Source: SIG603 sp963611165
GTDB lineage: Bacteria > Bacillota > Clostridia > Oscillospirales > Acutalibacteraceae
Direction: 5' to 3'
Length of the DNA: 64,000 bases
Assembly: GCA_963611165.1 (NCBI GenBank)
Contig: CAVDQG010000006.1
Coordinates: 1-64,000 of the forward strand
The position numbers and the translations under genes are program-made. The notes under the pieces were generated by a model. That model did no database searches and was not told the DNA's origin. It saw nothing but the letters and a program-made list of their open reading frames with translations. Shown piece by piece: positions 1 to 8,051 of this stretch. The number at the start of each line of letters is the position of its first letter. The first letter of the stretch is position 1.

Positions 1-48
1 CAGTGAATACGTCAAGAATGCAAGGCATTCGCAGACGGGCATTCACTG
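1..48. repeat. Nested inverted repeat at window edge
   Basis: CAGTGAAT (1-8) pairs with ATTCACTG (41-48), CGTC (10-13) with GACG (34-37), and GAATGC (16-21) with GCATTC (25-30) around an AAG loop. Together they give 18 base pairs in one nested stem. It may be the end of a larger element cut by the window edge or an RNA structure; its function is unknown. Confidence 0.6.
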
Positions 49-50
49 TG

Positions 51-108
51 CCGACTTATTTACACAAAAATAAATAAAGAGCACAAAGAAACAAGCGTAG
101 CAAAACAA
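51..108 (+). repeat. A-rich direct repeat, copy 1
   Basis: The sequence starting CCGACTTATTTACACAAA and running through AAGCGTAGCAAA recurs at 316-373 with roughly eight to ten differences. Both copies lie outside genes. The pair flanks two palindromic elements, so the intervening 200 bases may be an insertion or a duplicated intergenic unit. Confidence 0.6.
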
Positions 109-112
109 ATCC

Positions 113-147
113 CGTAGGGGGCGGTCTTCGACCGCCCTTTTCTCATT
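113..147 (+). repeat. CCGTAGGG palindromic element, copy 1
   Basis: CCGTAGGG leads into GGGCGGTC-TTC-GACCGCCC, an 8-bp perfect stem, followed by TTTTCTC. This is one of four related intergenic elements in the window. With its T-rich tail this copy could also work as an intrinsic terminator for a gene to the left. Confidence 0.65.
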
Positions 148-260
148 TTTAGATTAAAGCAAGAAAGACTGTTTGCTTTACGGACAATCCGACCAATACA
201 AACTAAAAAACGCAGAACAGAATAGGCTGTTTAAAATTGTTTTAAACAGCCTTGGTTGTC

Positions 261-286
261 GGACGACCAAAGGTCGTCCCTACGGG
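261..286 (-). repeat. CCGTAGGG palindromic element, copy 2
   Basis: GGACGACC-AAA-GGTCGTCC followed by CTACGGG is the reverse-complement orientation of the element at 113 and 61616. The stem is a perfect 8 bp. It lies in non-coding DNA. Confidence 0.65.
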
Positions 287-315
287 AATATCTGAAATCA
301 CACGAATGCTAAAAA

Positions 316-373
316 TCCGATTTATTTACACAAAGAAAGATAAAGAACACAAAAAAATAAGCGTAATAAATCA
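316..373 (+). repeat. A-rich direct repeat, copy 2
   Basis: Second copy of the repeat at 51-108, starting CCGATTTATTTACACAAAG. It has no ribosome site or codon structure of its own. Confidence 0.6.
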
Positions 374-453
374 AAAAGCAAAGACCTAAAAACATCATTT
401 TCATATTGTGATTTTGCACGAAAAGCAACACAAGCTTTTGGATATGAGATTTA

Positions 454-482
454 TTGAAAAGAAAAATCGAATGTGTTAATAT
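454..482 (+). promoter_or_regulatory. Promoter of the GlpA-like operon
   Basis: TTGAAA (454-459), a 17-base spacer and TAATAT (477-482), with TGT just before the -10 box (extended -10). It lies about 75 bases before the start codon at 558. Confidence 0.6.
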
Positions 483-557
483 CGTAGTATATTGGATTGT
501 AACCATATTTTTACCATAAATTTCCATGTGGTTTTCATATTTGGCGGAGGAAATAAA

Positions 558-2000
558 ATGTATGACAGTGTAATAATCGGCGGCGGAGTAATCGGCTGTG
601 CCGTTGCAAGAGAGTTGTCCCGATATCGGGGAAAATTCCTCTTGGCAGAAAGAGATAACGATGTCTGTACGGGAACGAGTAAAGCAAATTCGGCAATCAT
701 TCACGCAGGCTTTGACGCAGAGAACGGCTCGCTTATGGCAAAGTTCAACGTCAAGGGTAACGAGATGATGGATAAAGTCGCAAAGGAGCTCGATGTCCCG
801 TTTAAGAGAAATACGGCTATGGTGCTTTGCTTTGAGGAGGAAAATCTCCCTAAGCTAAATGAGCTCTATGAGCGAGGAGTCAAAAACGGAGTGCCCGATC
901 TGAGAATACTTACGGGTGACGAGGCAAAGGAAATTGAACCTAACCTAAACGACAGCGTGTGCGGAGCATTGCTCGCACCGACTTCGGGTATCGTCTGTCC
1001 GTTTGAGCTTACACTTGGATTTGCCGAGAATGCGGCGGATAACGGAGTGGAGTTCAGCTTCGGAAGTGGTGTGAAAGAGATTGAAAGAAATAACGATACT
1101 TTCATTCTCACACTCGAAAACGGAAAGAAAATCGAAACAAAAACAGTGGTAAACTGTGCGGGCGTCTATTCAGACGATATTCACAATATGGTCTGTGAGG
1201 ACAAAATCGAAGTGAAGCCGAGAAGAGGAGAGTATATCATCTGCGATAAATCTGTCGGAGACCTCGTGAGCACAACTCTCTTCCAGCTTCCAACCGCTTT
1301 GGGCAAAGGAATACTTGTGTCGCCTACGGTGCACGGCAATTTGCTTTTAGGCCCCACAGCCGACGATATCGACGATAAAGAGGGAATTGATACCACGGCA
1401 AACGGACTTTCCGACGTCCTAAAATTTGCCGCTAAATCCGTGAAAGAACTTCCGAACCGTCAGGCAATAACTTCGTTCAGCGGCTTGAGAGCACATTCAC
1501 CGAAGCATGAATTTATTCTCGGAGAATCAAGCGTCAGCGGATTTTTCGACTGCGCCGCAATCGAATCTCCGGGACTTTCAAGCTCGCCCGCAATAGGCGA
1601 ATATACCGCACGGCTTGTAGCTGAGAAGCTTAATGCAGAAGAAAAGAGCGATTTCAACCCGATAAGAAAGGGACTTAAAAAGCCTAACGAAATGAGCTTT
1701 GAGGAAAGAGCGGAGCTTATAAAGGAAAACCCCGCATACGGCAATATAATCTGCCGCTGTGAAACAGTAAGCGAGGGGGAGATTGTCGCCAGCATCAACC
1801 GTACACTCGGTGCAACCACGCTTGACGGAGTGAAGAGAAGAACAAGAGCCGGCATGGGAAGATGTCAGTCAGGTTTCTGCTCACCGAGAGTAATGGAAAT
1901 TCTTGCAAGGGAGCTTCACCTAAATCTTGATGACATTAAAAAGAACGAGAAGGGCTCTTTTGTCGCTGTCGGAAAAACTTCAAAGGGAGGTAACGACTGA
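558..2000 (+). CDS. NAD(P)/FAD-dependent oxidoreductase, GlpA/LhgO-like, with BFD-type Fe-S domain
   Basis: A 480-residue flavoprotein of the anaerobic glycerol-3-phosphate dehydrogenase / L-2-hydroxyglutarate oxidase type. The N-terminal dinucleotide motif GGGVIG (residues 8-13) and the ERD acidic end of the FAD fold are visible. The C-terminal BFD-like [2Fe-2S] domain shows Cys399, Cys401, Cys436 and Cys441 (ICRC and CQSGFC). The start at 558 is chosen over an upstream one because GGCGGAGG lies 8 bases before it. The next gene starts inside the stop codon (TGATG). With the two genes behind it, it forms a trio found in many Firmicutes, probably a membrane-associated glycerol-3-phosphate or related 2-hydroxyacid dehydrogenase; the exact substrate is not provable here. 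Confidence 0.88.
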   Translation: MYDSVIIGGGVIGCAVARELSRYRGKFLLAERDNDVCTGTSKANSAIIHAGFDAENGSLMAKFNVKGNEMMDKVAKELDVPFKRNTAMVLCFEEENLPKLNELYERGVKNGVPDLRILTGDEAKEIEPNLNDSVCGALLAPTSGIVCPFELTLGFAENAADNGVEFSFGSGVKEIERNNDTFILTLENGKKIETKTVVNCAGVYSDDIHNMVCEDKIEVKPRRGEYIICDKSVGDLVSTTLFQLPTALGKGILVSPTVHGNLLLGPTADDIDDKEGIDTTANGLSDVLKFAAKSVKELPNRQAITSFSGLRAHSPKHEFILGESSVSGFFDCAAIESPGLSSSPAIGEYTARLVAEKLNAEEKSDFNPIRKGLKKPNEMSFEERAELIKENPAYGNIICRCETVSEGEIVASINRTLGATTLDGVKRRTRAGMGRCQSGFCSPRVMEILARELHLNLDDIKKNEKGSFVAVGKTSKGGND

Positions 2001-3304
2001 TGAAGGATGTTAAATATACGATTAAAAACGAATATAAAATAGTTATCGCCGGCGGCGGCCCCGCAGGACTTGCGGCTGCGGCATCAGCCTGTGAAAACGG
2101 CTGTTGCAGTGAAGATATACTGATAATCGAAAGAGACGCTTCCCTCGGAGGAATACTCAATCAGTGTATTCATAACGGATTCGGACTTCATACATTTAAA
2201 GAGGAATTGACAGGCCCTGAGTATGCGGCTCGTTTTGAGGAGAAGTGCGAGAAGCTTGATATTCCTTATGTGCTTGGCACAATGATACTGGATATATCCG
2301 AGAATGAAGACAAAACGAAAACGGTAACATGCGTCAGCGCGGAAAATGGACTTAGACAAATCAAAGCAAATGCGGTTATTCTCGCAATGGGATGCCGTGA
2401 GAGAAGCCGAGGCGCACTCAATATTCCCGGCTACCGCCCCGCAGGAATTTTCTCCGCAGGAACAGCCCAGAGACTTGTCAACATCGAGGGCTATATGCCC
2501 GGTAAAGAGGTCGTTATTTTAGGCTCGGGCGATATCGGTCTTATCATGGCGAGAAGACTCACGCTTGAGGGAGCTAAGGTAAAGGTTGTTGCCGAACTTA
2601 TGCCGTATTCTGGCGGACTCAAGAGAAACATTGTCCAGTGCCTTAATGACTATGATATTCCGCTGAAACTTTCTCATACCGTAACCAAAATTTACGGCAA
2701 AGAAAGAGTGGAGGGCGTGGATATTTCCGAAGTTGGTTCCGACGGAAAGCCGATTGCCGGTACAGAGGAGTATTATTCTTGTGACACACTTCTTCTGTCT
2801 GTCGGACTTCTTCCCGAGAACGAGTTATCCAAAACCCTCGGAGTGGAACTTTCGAGAATAACCGGCGGCCCTGTTGTCAATGAAAGTCTCGAAACAAACA
2901 TCAGCGGAGTTTTCGCTTGCGGTAATGTTCTTCATGTCCATGACCTTGTCGATTATGTTTCCGAGGAGGCGGCTCAGGCCGGCAAAAACGCCGTTAAGTA
3001 CATAAACGGTGAAATATCCTCATGCGAAAAAGCACCGATAGAAATCAAAACTCAGAACGGCGTGAGATACAGCGTCCCCGTTTTCGTAAATCCGACCAAC
3101 GCAGAGGACAACATCACCGTAAGATTCAGAGTGGCAAATGTCTTTAAAAACAAATATATAAGCGTTTATTTCGGCGGTAAGCGTCTTGTCCACCGCAAAA
3201 AGCAAATTCTTGCCCCGGGTGAAATGGAAAATGTCGTGATAAAGAAATCGGATATTGAAAATTCCGATGCAAGCGAGATTTTAATCACGCTCGAGGATGA
3301 GTAA
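2000..3304 (+). CDS. FAD/NAD(P)-dependent pyridine nucleotide-disulfide-type oxidoreductase
   Basis: 434 residues with an N-terminal FAD motif GGGPAG (about residues 18-23), the segment LGGILNQCIHNGFG typical of this branch, and a second dinucleotide-binding motif VILGSGDIG near residue 170. Near 300 a GVFACGNVLHVHDLVD stretch closes the FAD site. It overlaps the upstream gene by one base and is followed closely by the DUF1667 gene, so the three products probably work as one complex. It takes the GlpB-like position of the trio, moving electrons from the GlpA-like partner to NAD(P) or another carrier. Which acceptor is used is not seen. Confidence 0.87.
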   Translation: MKDVKYTIKNEYKIVIAGGGPAGLAAAASACENGCCSEDILIIERDASLGGILNQCIHNGFGLHTFKEELTGPEYAARFEEKCEKLDIPYVLGTMILDISENEDKTKTVTCVSAENGLRQIKANAVILAMGCRERSRGALNIPGYRPAGIFSAGTAQRLVNIEGYMPGKEVVILGSGDIGLIMARRLTLEGAKVKVVAELMPYSGGLKRNIVQCLNDYDIPLKLSHTVTKIYGKERVEGVDISEVGSDGKPIAGTEEYYSCDTLLLSVGLLPENELSKTLGVELSRITGGPVVNESLETNISGVFACGNVLHVHDLVDYVSEEAAQAGKNAVKYINGEISSCEKAPIEIKTQNGVRYSVPVFVNPTNAEDNITVRFRVANVFKNKYISVYFGGKRLVHRKKQILAPGEMENVVIKKSDIENSDASEILITLEDE

Positions 3305-3315
3305 GGGGGATAGGT

Positions 3316-3684
3316 ATGGAAATCAGAGAACTCACATGTATCAATTGCCCGCTCGGCTGTCAGCTCAGAGTTGAGATGAACGAGGGAGAGGTCGTGTCCG
3401 TCAGCGGAAACACCTGTAAGCGAGGAGATATTTACGCAAGAAAAGAGGTTGTGTCACCGACAAGAACCGTCACGAGCACGGTTGCCGTAGTCGGCGGAGT
3501 GCACCCTGTTGTGCCTGTCAAGACAAAAAGCGATATTCCAAAGTCAAAGATATTTGACTGCATGAAAGAGATAAATGCGGCGGCGGTCAAGGCTCCTGTT
3601 CATATCGGCGATGTAATAATCGAAAATGTTTGTTCAAGCGGCGTGGATGTTGTCGCAACCGCAAATATGAGTGCAAAGGCTTAA
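3316..3684 (+). CDS. DUF1667 domain protein
   Basis: A small 122-residue protein of the DUF1667 family that accompanies GlpA/FAD-oxidoreductase pairs in Clostridia and Thermotogae. Four cysteines near the N terminus (Cys8, Cys11, Cys15, Cys34; CxxCxxxC plus a later Cys) resemble the Fe-S binding segment at the start of molybdopterin oxidoreductases, so an iron-sulfur or electron-transfer role is likely. It starts 11 bases after the previous stop with a GGGGAT-type ribosome site and is the last gene before a terminator. Confidence 0.85.
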   Translation: MEIRELTCINCPLGCQLRVEMNEGEVVSVSGNTCKRGDIYARKEVVSPTRTVTSTVAVVGGVHPVVPVKTKSDIPKSKIFDCMKEINAAAVKAPVHIGDVIIENVCSSGVDVVATANMSAKA

Positions 3685-3721
3685 GCTTGTAATTACTTAA
3701 TATAAAGTTTACATTTAGAAG

Positions 3722-3754
3722 AACTGCGGAGGTTTCACACTTCCGCAGTTTTGT
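3722..3754 (+). terminator. Terminator of the GlpA-like operon
   Basis: AACTGCGGA (3722-3730) pairs with TCCGCAGTT (3742-3750), followed by TTTTG. The hairpin sits 37 bases after the DUF1667 stop. Confidence 0.75.
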
Positions 3755-3762
3755 GTTATACT
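3733..3762 (+). promoter_or_regulatory. Probable promoter of the LURP-one-like gene
   Basis: TATACT at 3757-3762 with TGT before it (extended -10) and a weak -35 TTTCAC at 3733, spacer 18. It overlaps the terminator hairpin of the upstream operon. Confidence 0.45.
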
Positions 3763-3803
3763 ATTAAGGATTTATTATTCATTAATTCACTCGGAGATAA
3801 AAG

Positions 3804-4328
3804 ATGAGATTGTTTTTTAAAGAAAGACCATTTTCATGGGATCTTGATTACGATATATTTTATGAGAACGAAACAAAAGCCTACCATGTAAAAAACGAGC
3901 AGATTAAAAAACGCCTTTGGAATGTTACGCTTTATAACCGCAACGATATGGAAATAGGCAAGATAGAGCGCAAGGAAAGCCTTTTCGGTGGCGAGAAATA
4001 TACGATATATTTTGACGACAGGGAAATAGGCTCAATCGAGAAAACTTATGTTCACAACAAAACTCGCTATCTTCTCAAAATGGTAAACTGGAGAATCTTC
4101 GGGCTCATTCCGTCTTGGGAATACGATATCCTTGATGATGACGCTATCGTCGCTCACGCAGGGGTGGAGGGCTCTCCTTATGAGGGAAAGGGCAACTTCA
4201 TGCTTGAAATATACTACGAGAATTCAGAGAGCATGATTGTGCTCGCATGCCTCGGTATGGAAGCGGCGAACGCTAAGCTTGCCGAAAAGGAAAAGAAAAG
4301 GCTTGAGAAAAAGCTTCACGGCAAGTAA
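3804..4328 (+). CDS. LURP-one-related / tubby-C-terminal-like protein
   Basis: 174 residues. The alternating pattern of short beta strands (MRLFFKERPFSWDLDYDIF at the start, then repeated 'native/altered' strands such as WNVTLYNRND and YTIYFDDREIGSIEK) fits the LURP-one-related family, which has the tubby C-terminal barrel fold. No signal peptide or membrane segment is seen. The C terminus is a Lys/Glu-rich helix. It stands alone between a terminator before it and a terminator after it, with GGAG 10 bases before the ATG. The role of this family in bacteria is not established; lipid binding or scaffolding is possible by analogy with tubby-like folds. Confidence 0.6.
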   Translation: MRLFFKERPFSWDLDYDIFYENETKAYHVKNEQIKKRLWNVTLYNRNDMEIGKIERKESLFGGEKYTIYFDDREIGSIEKTYVHNKTRYLLKMVNWRIFGLIPSWEYDILDDDAIVAHAGVEGSPYEGKGNFMLEIYYENSESMIVLACLGMEAANAKLAEKEKKRLEKKLHGK

Positions 4329-4394
4329 ATGAATATTTGACATAAACGTACAGTATATTGTGGCGAAATACTCTTAAAGCAACGAAATAAAACC

Positions 4395-4442
4395 GCCTGA
4401 TTTTCCGCTTAATTCTCGGAAAAATCGGGCAAAAAATTTTTT
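4395..4442 (+). terminator. Terminator after the LURP-one-like gene
   Basis: GCCTGATTTTCCG (from 4395) pairs with CGGAAAAATCGGGC with a one-base bulge, followed by a run of A and then TTTTTT at 4437-4442. The run of A before the T stretch also allows use in the other direction. Confidence 0.7.
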
Positions 4443-4462
4443 AAGAAATTATCAAAAAAAGC

Positions 4463-4491
4463 TTGCATTATTCCCCGGGTTGTGGTAATAT
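4463..4491 (+). promoter_or_regulatory. Promoter of the ribosomal operon
   Basis: TTGCAT (4463-4468), 17-base spacer, TAATAT (4486-4491), with TGG directly before the -10 box (extended -10). The preceding 30 bases are A/T-rich, as expected for an UP element at a highly expressed ribosomal promoter. Confidence 0.75.
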
Positions 4492-4829
4492 ACCTTTGCG
4501 TGACTGCGACAGATATGCGATGAAGCGGGAGGTTGCGGCTGAAAGATGCCGGTTTTTCCGCAGAGTATGTCCGATTTTAAACCGGGCGAAAGACAGTCGA
4601 AAATTTAAGCTTGGAACCACAGGTGATTTTACCTGAAGGCCGTTTTGCGGCTTAGCGACTGTTTCTATAACGTGGGTCGATGATTGCATCTGCCCGTTAT
4701 TTTCCCGGAATTCGCCATGTGCGATTTTCGGTTTTATTTATGTCAAGGGTGGGAACACCCGGACAGGTGTTAATAAAAACCCTCGCCCGCCAAACTAAAA
4801 CAAATTTACTTTTAAGGAGGCGATTTTCC

Positions 4830-5141
4830 GTGGCAGTCAAAGAGAAAATCAGAATAAGAATCAAGGGTTACGATCATCAGCTCGTAGACCAGGCAGCAGG
4901 CAAGATTGTTGCAACAGCAAAGCGCACAGGCGCAAGAGTATCGGGTCCGGTACCGCTTCCGACAGAGAAGCAGATCGTTACTATCCTCCGTGCTGTTCAT
5001 AAGTACAAGGATAGCCGTGAGCAGTTTGAGATGAGAACTCACAAGAGACTTATCGACATTCTCAGACCTTCAAACAAGACAGTTGAGGCTCTTATGAGCT
5101 TAGAACTCCCCGCTGGTGTTGAAATCGAGATCAAGCTCTGA
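4830..5141 (+). CDS. rpsJ: 30S ribosomal protein S10
   Basis: 103 residues, the normal S10 length. It also takes part in NusB-dependent antitermination in bacteria. The start is GTG at 4830, nine bases after AAGGAGG; an upstream in-frame ATG would add 50 residues with no match to S10. The protein begins MAVKEKIRIRIKGYDHQ and ends LPAGVEIEIKL, both typical. First gene of the operon, preceded by a long structured leader. Confidence 0.97.
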   Translation: MAVKEKIRIRIKGYDHQLVDQAAGKIVATAKRTGARVSGPVPLPTEKQIVTILRAVHKYKDSREQFEMRTHKRLIDILRPSNKTVEALMSLELPAGVEIEIKL

Positions 5142-5226
5142 TCTTAAGGATTCCAACCAACCGGATAGGCGCAAGGCGGGTCAAGTCGGGTAAAACCGAC
5201 CAATAACCTAACAGGAGGAAACACAA

Positions 5227-5859
5227 ATGACAAAAGGCATCATCGGTAAGAAGATCGGCATGACACAGATCTTCGACGAAAAGGGCAGAGTCATCCCCGT
5301 AACAGTTGTAGAAGCCGGACCATGTGTTGTTACACAGGTTAAGACAACTGAGAATGATGGCTACCAGGCAGTTCAGGTCGGTTTTGGCGACCAGAAGCCG
5401 CAGAGAGTTAACAAGCCTTTAACAGGCCACTTCAAGAAGGGCGATGTAGCTCCGAAGAAGACTCTCAAAGAATTCAGATTTGACGACATCTCTTCCTACA
5501 GCGTCGGAAGCCTCATCAAGGCTGACGTTTTCGCAGCAGGAGACAAGATTGATGTTACAGGAACAAGCAAGGGCCACGGTTACTCCGGCGTTATCAAGAG
5601 ATGGAACTTCCAGAGACTCAAAGAGACTCACGGTTCCGGTCCTGTCGCAAGACACGGCGGTTCAAACGGTGCCTGCTCAAGCCCCTCGAGAGTTTTCCCG
5701 GGTCTTAAGATGGCAGGTCACTACGGCGCTGAGAAGGTTACAGTTCAGAACCTCACAGTAGTCAAGGTCGATGTTGAAAATAACCTTATCGCAGTTAAGG
5801 GCGCAGTTCCAGGTCCTAACGGCGGCACAGTCGTAATCCGCGACAGTGTTAAAGCATAA
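5227..5859 (+). CDS. rplC: 50S ribosomal protein L3
   Basis: 210 residues. Assembly-initiating 23S rRNA protein whose extended loop reaches the peptidyl-transferase centre; the loop segment GSGPVARHGGSNGACSSPSR region is present around residues 138-157. The conserved opening GIIGKKIGMTQIFDEKG is clear. ATG 12 bases after AACAGGAGG. The 85-base gap after rpsJ is the largest in this part of the operon and has no terminator. Confidence 0.97.
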   Translation: MTKGIIGKKIGMTQIFDEKGRVIPVTVVEAGPCVVTQVKTTENDGYQAVQVGFGDQKPQRVNKPLTGHFKKGDVAPKKTLKEFRFDDISSYSVGSLIKADVFAAGDKIDVTGTSKGHGYSGVIKRWNFQRLKETHGSGPVARHGGSNGACSSPSRVFPGLKMAGHYGAEKVTVQNLTVVKVDVENNLIAVKGAVPGPNGGTVVIRDSVKA

Positions 5860-5876
5860 GGAAAGGAGGAAGTACA

Positions 5877-6500
5877 ATGCCAACAGTTACAGTAGTAAAC
5901 ACAAAGGGTGCTGAGGTAGAGAAGATCGAGCTTAGCGAGGGCGTTTTCGGTATCGAGCCTAACGTTTCCGCAATGCACCTTATGGTTAAGAGCTATCTCG
6001 CAAACCAGCGTCAGGGCACACAGTCAGCTTTAACAAGAGCTGAGGTTTCCGGTGGCGGAAGAAAGCCTTGGAGACAGAAGGGCACAGGCCGTGCTCGTCA
6101 GGGTTCAACAAGAGCTCCGCAGTGGACACACGGCGGTATCGTCTTCGCTCCGAAGCCGAGAGATTACAGCTTCTCGGTTAACAAGAAGGTTAAGAGACTC
6201 GCTATGAAGTCTGCACTTTCCAGCAAGGTTGCTGACGGTCAGATCATCATTCTTGACGAGATTAACCTCAACGAGTACAAGACAAAGGCAGTAGCTGAGA
6301 TGCTCAAGGCAATCGGTTCTGAGAAGAAGGCTTTAATCGTTCTCCCTGAGGTTAACGATAAGGTAATCGCTTCTGCAAGAAACATCCCGGGCGTTAAGAC
6401 AGCTCAGGTCAATACCCTTAACGTATATGACATCCTCAACGCTGACAAGTTCATCGTTGTTAAGGACGCCGTAGCAAAGATTGAGGAGGTGTATGCATAA
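5877..6500 (+). CDS. rplD: 50S ribosomal protein L4
   Basis: 207 residues. L4 lines the exit tunnel and in gammaproteobacteria represses the S10 operon; whether it acts on the leader at 4491-4829 here is open. The tunnel-loop signature RKPWRQKGTGRARQGSTRAP is at about residues 62-81. AAAGGAGG precedes the ATG. Its stop codon shares one base with the L23 start (TAATG). Confidence 0.97.
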   Translation: MPTVTVVNTKGAEVEKIELSEGVFGIEPNVSAMHLMVKSYLANQRQGTQSALTRAEVSGGGRKPWRQKGTGRARQGSTRAPQWTHGGIVFAPKPRDYSFSVNKKVKRLAMKSALSSKVADGQIIILDEINLNEYKTKAVAEMLKAIGSEKKALIVLPEVNDKVIASARNIPGVKTAQVNTLNVYDILNADKFIVVKDAVAKIEEVYA

Positions 6501-6790
6501 TGGCAGCACAGGATATCGTAATCCGCCCAATCATCACTGAAAAGTCTATGACAGGCATTCAGTCTAAGAAATATACATTCGAGGTTGCTCCTAAGGCTAC
6601 AAAGATCGATGTTGCAAGAGCAGTTGAAGAGCTTTTCGGCGTAAAGGTTCAGAAGGTCAACACCGTTCATGTAAGAGGACATCTTCGCCGTCAGGGTCGC
6701 TATGAGGGCTACACAAAGGCTTGGAAAAAGGCAGTTGTTACTCTCACAGAGGACAGCAAGACAATCGAGTTCTTCGAGAGCATGGTCTAA
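6500..6790 (+). CDS. rplW: 50S ribosomal protein L23
   Basis: 96 residues. Sits at the exit of the tunnel and is the docking site for trigger factor and SRP. The typical start, IVIRPIITEKSM, and the middle KVQKVNTVHVRGH segment are present. It begins in the stop codon of rplD, indicating translational coupling, with GAGGAGGTG inside the end of rplD as ribosome site. Confidence 0.97.
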   Translation: MAAQDIVIRPIITEKSMTGIQSKKYTFEVAPKATKIDVARAVEELFGVKVQKVNTVHVRGHLRRQGRYEGYTKAWKKAVVTLTEDSKTIEFFESMV

Positions 6791-6807
6791 TTTAAGACCG
6801 CGCACTC

Positions 6808-6850
6808 GCCCGTACGGGCACGAATGGGGTCAAAAAGCTCTATGAGAGCT
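6808..6850 (+). repeat. Two palindromes between rplW and rplB
   Basis: GCCCGTACGGGC (6808-6819) and AGCTCT-ATG-AGAGCT (6836-6850) lie in the 106-base gap. Neither is followed by a T tract, so they are more likely mRNA processing or stability hairpins than terminators. Confidence 0.4.
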
Positions 6851-6896
6851 TACTCGAATAAGCCCCGCAAAGCAGTTACAGGAAGGAAATATTACA

Positions 6897-7730
6897 ATGG
6901 CTATCAAAGTATATAAGCCGACCACGAACTCTCGCCGTAATATGTCTGTTACAGATTACAGCGGGCTTTCAAAGAATGGTCCGGAGAGAAGCCTCCTTGC
7001 TAAGAAGAGCAAGCACGCAGGCAGAAACAGCTACGGTAGAATCACAGTTCGCCAGAGAGGCGGCGGAAACCGTCAGAAGTACAGAATCATCGACTTTAAG
7101 CGTCAGAAGAATGACATGAGCGCTACTGTTCTCGGTATCGAGTACGATCCGAACAGATCAGCATTCATCGCTCTCATCCAGTATGAGGACGGCACAAAGT
7201 CCTACATCATCGCTCCTCACGGTCTTAAGGCCGGCGATGTTGTTACAAGCGGCGCAGAGTCCGACATCAAGCCGGGTAACGCACTTCCGCTTAAGGCAAT
7301 TCCGGTTGGTACATTTATCCACAACATTGAGCTTTATCCTGGCAAGGGTGCTCAGCTCGCAAGAGCAGCAGGCATCATGGCTCAGCTCATGGCAAAGGAG
7401 AATGGCCTCGCACTTTTAAGACTCCCGTCCGGAGAGCTCAGAAACGTTCCTGAGAATTGTATGGCTACAATCGGTCAGGTTTCCAACATTGACCACGAGA
7501 ACGTTAAGCTCGGTAAAGCCGGTAGAACAAGAAACATGGGCCGCAGACCGCAGGTCAGAGGTTCTGTTATGAACCCGAATGACCATCCGCACGGTGGTGG
7601 TGAAGGTAAGTCACCTGTCGGACGTCCGGGACCTGTTACTCCTTGGGGTAAGCCTGCTCTTGGTTACAAGACACGTAATCCTAAGAAGTCCAGCTCTAAG
7701 TTCATCGTAAGAAGAAGAAACGGTAAGTAA
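6897..7730 (+). CDS. rplB: 50S ribosomal protein L2
   Basis: 277 residues. Needed for subunit joining and for the peptidyl-transferase centre. The conserved region MNPNDHPHGGGEGKSPVGR near residues 222-240 carries the catalytically important His. Begins MAIKVYKPTTNSRRNMS. AGGAAGG ten bases before the ATG. Confidence 0.97.
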   Translation: MAIKVYKPTTNSRRNMSVTDYSGLSKNGPERSLLAKKSKHAGRNSYGRITVRQRGGGNRQKYRIIDFKRQKNDMSATVLGIEYDPNRSAFIALIQYEDGTKSYIIAPHGLKAGDVVTSGAESDIKPGNALPLKAIPVGTFIHNIELYPGKGAQLARAAGIMAQLMAKENGLALLRLPSGELRNVPENCMATIGQVSNIDHENVKLGKAGRTRNMGRRPQVRGSVMNPNDHPHGGGEGKSPVGRPGPVTPWGKPALGYKTRNPKKSSSKFIVRRRNGK

Positions 7731-7757
7731 TAAGGCATCGGAAAGGAGCACAATTAA

Positions 7758-8030
7758 ATGAGCAGATCATTAAAAAAAGGACCTTTTGTTGATGCTAAGC
7801 TTCTTAAAAGAGTCCAGGAAATGAATGCAGCCAACGAGAAGAAGGTTGTTAAGACATGGTCAAGATCATCCATGATCTTCCCTGATTTCGTAGGTCACAC
7901 AATTGCTGTCCACGACGGACGTAAGCACGTTCCGGTATATGTCACAGAGGATATGGTCGGTCACAAGCTCGGCGAGTTTGCTCCGACAAGAACCTTCAAG
8001 GGACATGTCGGCGGCAAGTCAGGTAAATAA
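7758..8030 (+). CDS. rpsS: 30S ribosomal protein S19
   Basis: 90 residues. Located in the head of the small subunit, next to S13. Begins MSRSLKKGPFVDAKLLKRV and carries the family motif near GEFAPTRTFKGH. AAAGGAG before the ATG, 27 bases after rplB. Confidence 0.97.
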   Translation: MSRSLKKGPFVDAKLLKRVQEMNAANEKKVVKTWSRSSMIFPDFVGHTIAVHDGRKHVPVYVTEDMVGHKLGEFAPTRTFKGHVGGKSGK

Positions 8031-8051
8031 GAGAAAGGAAGAGTATATACA

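Larger units (their letters stand above)
1..557. other. Non-coding, repeat-rich stretch
   Basis: No convincing gene is seen before the first start codon. The stretch holds a nested hairpin at the left edge, two copies of an A-rich 55-base repeat, two GC-rich palindromic elements, a 13-bp perfect hairpin at 224-252 (AGGCTGTTTAAAA / TTTTAAACAGCCT, loop TTG), and the promoter of the downstream operon. ORFs here are low-complexity and lack ribosome sites. Confidence 0.7.
4329..4829 (+). promoter_or_regulatory. Intergenic region with S10-operon leader
   Basis: After the terminator at 4395-4442 and the promoter at 4463-4491, about 330 transcribed bases precede rpsJ. Visible structures are CAGGT-GATTTT-ACCTG (4620-4635), AGGCCG-TTTTG-CGGCTT (4637-4653) and a GGGTGGGAACACCC segment near 4746. 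A long leader in front of a ribosomal operon suggests feedback by a ribosomal protein, but I do not recognise a named leader family. A short ORF at 4547 lacks a ribosome site and is not called. Confidence 0.55.

Noticed and set aside
4547..4609. 20-codon leader ORF in the S10 leader
   Set aside because: No ribosome site and no link to an attenuator; probably chance.
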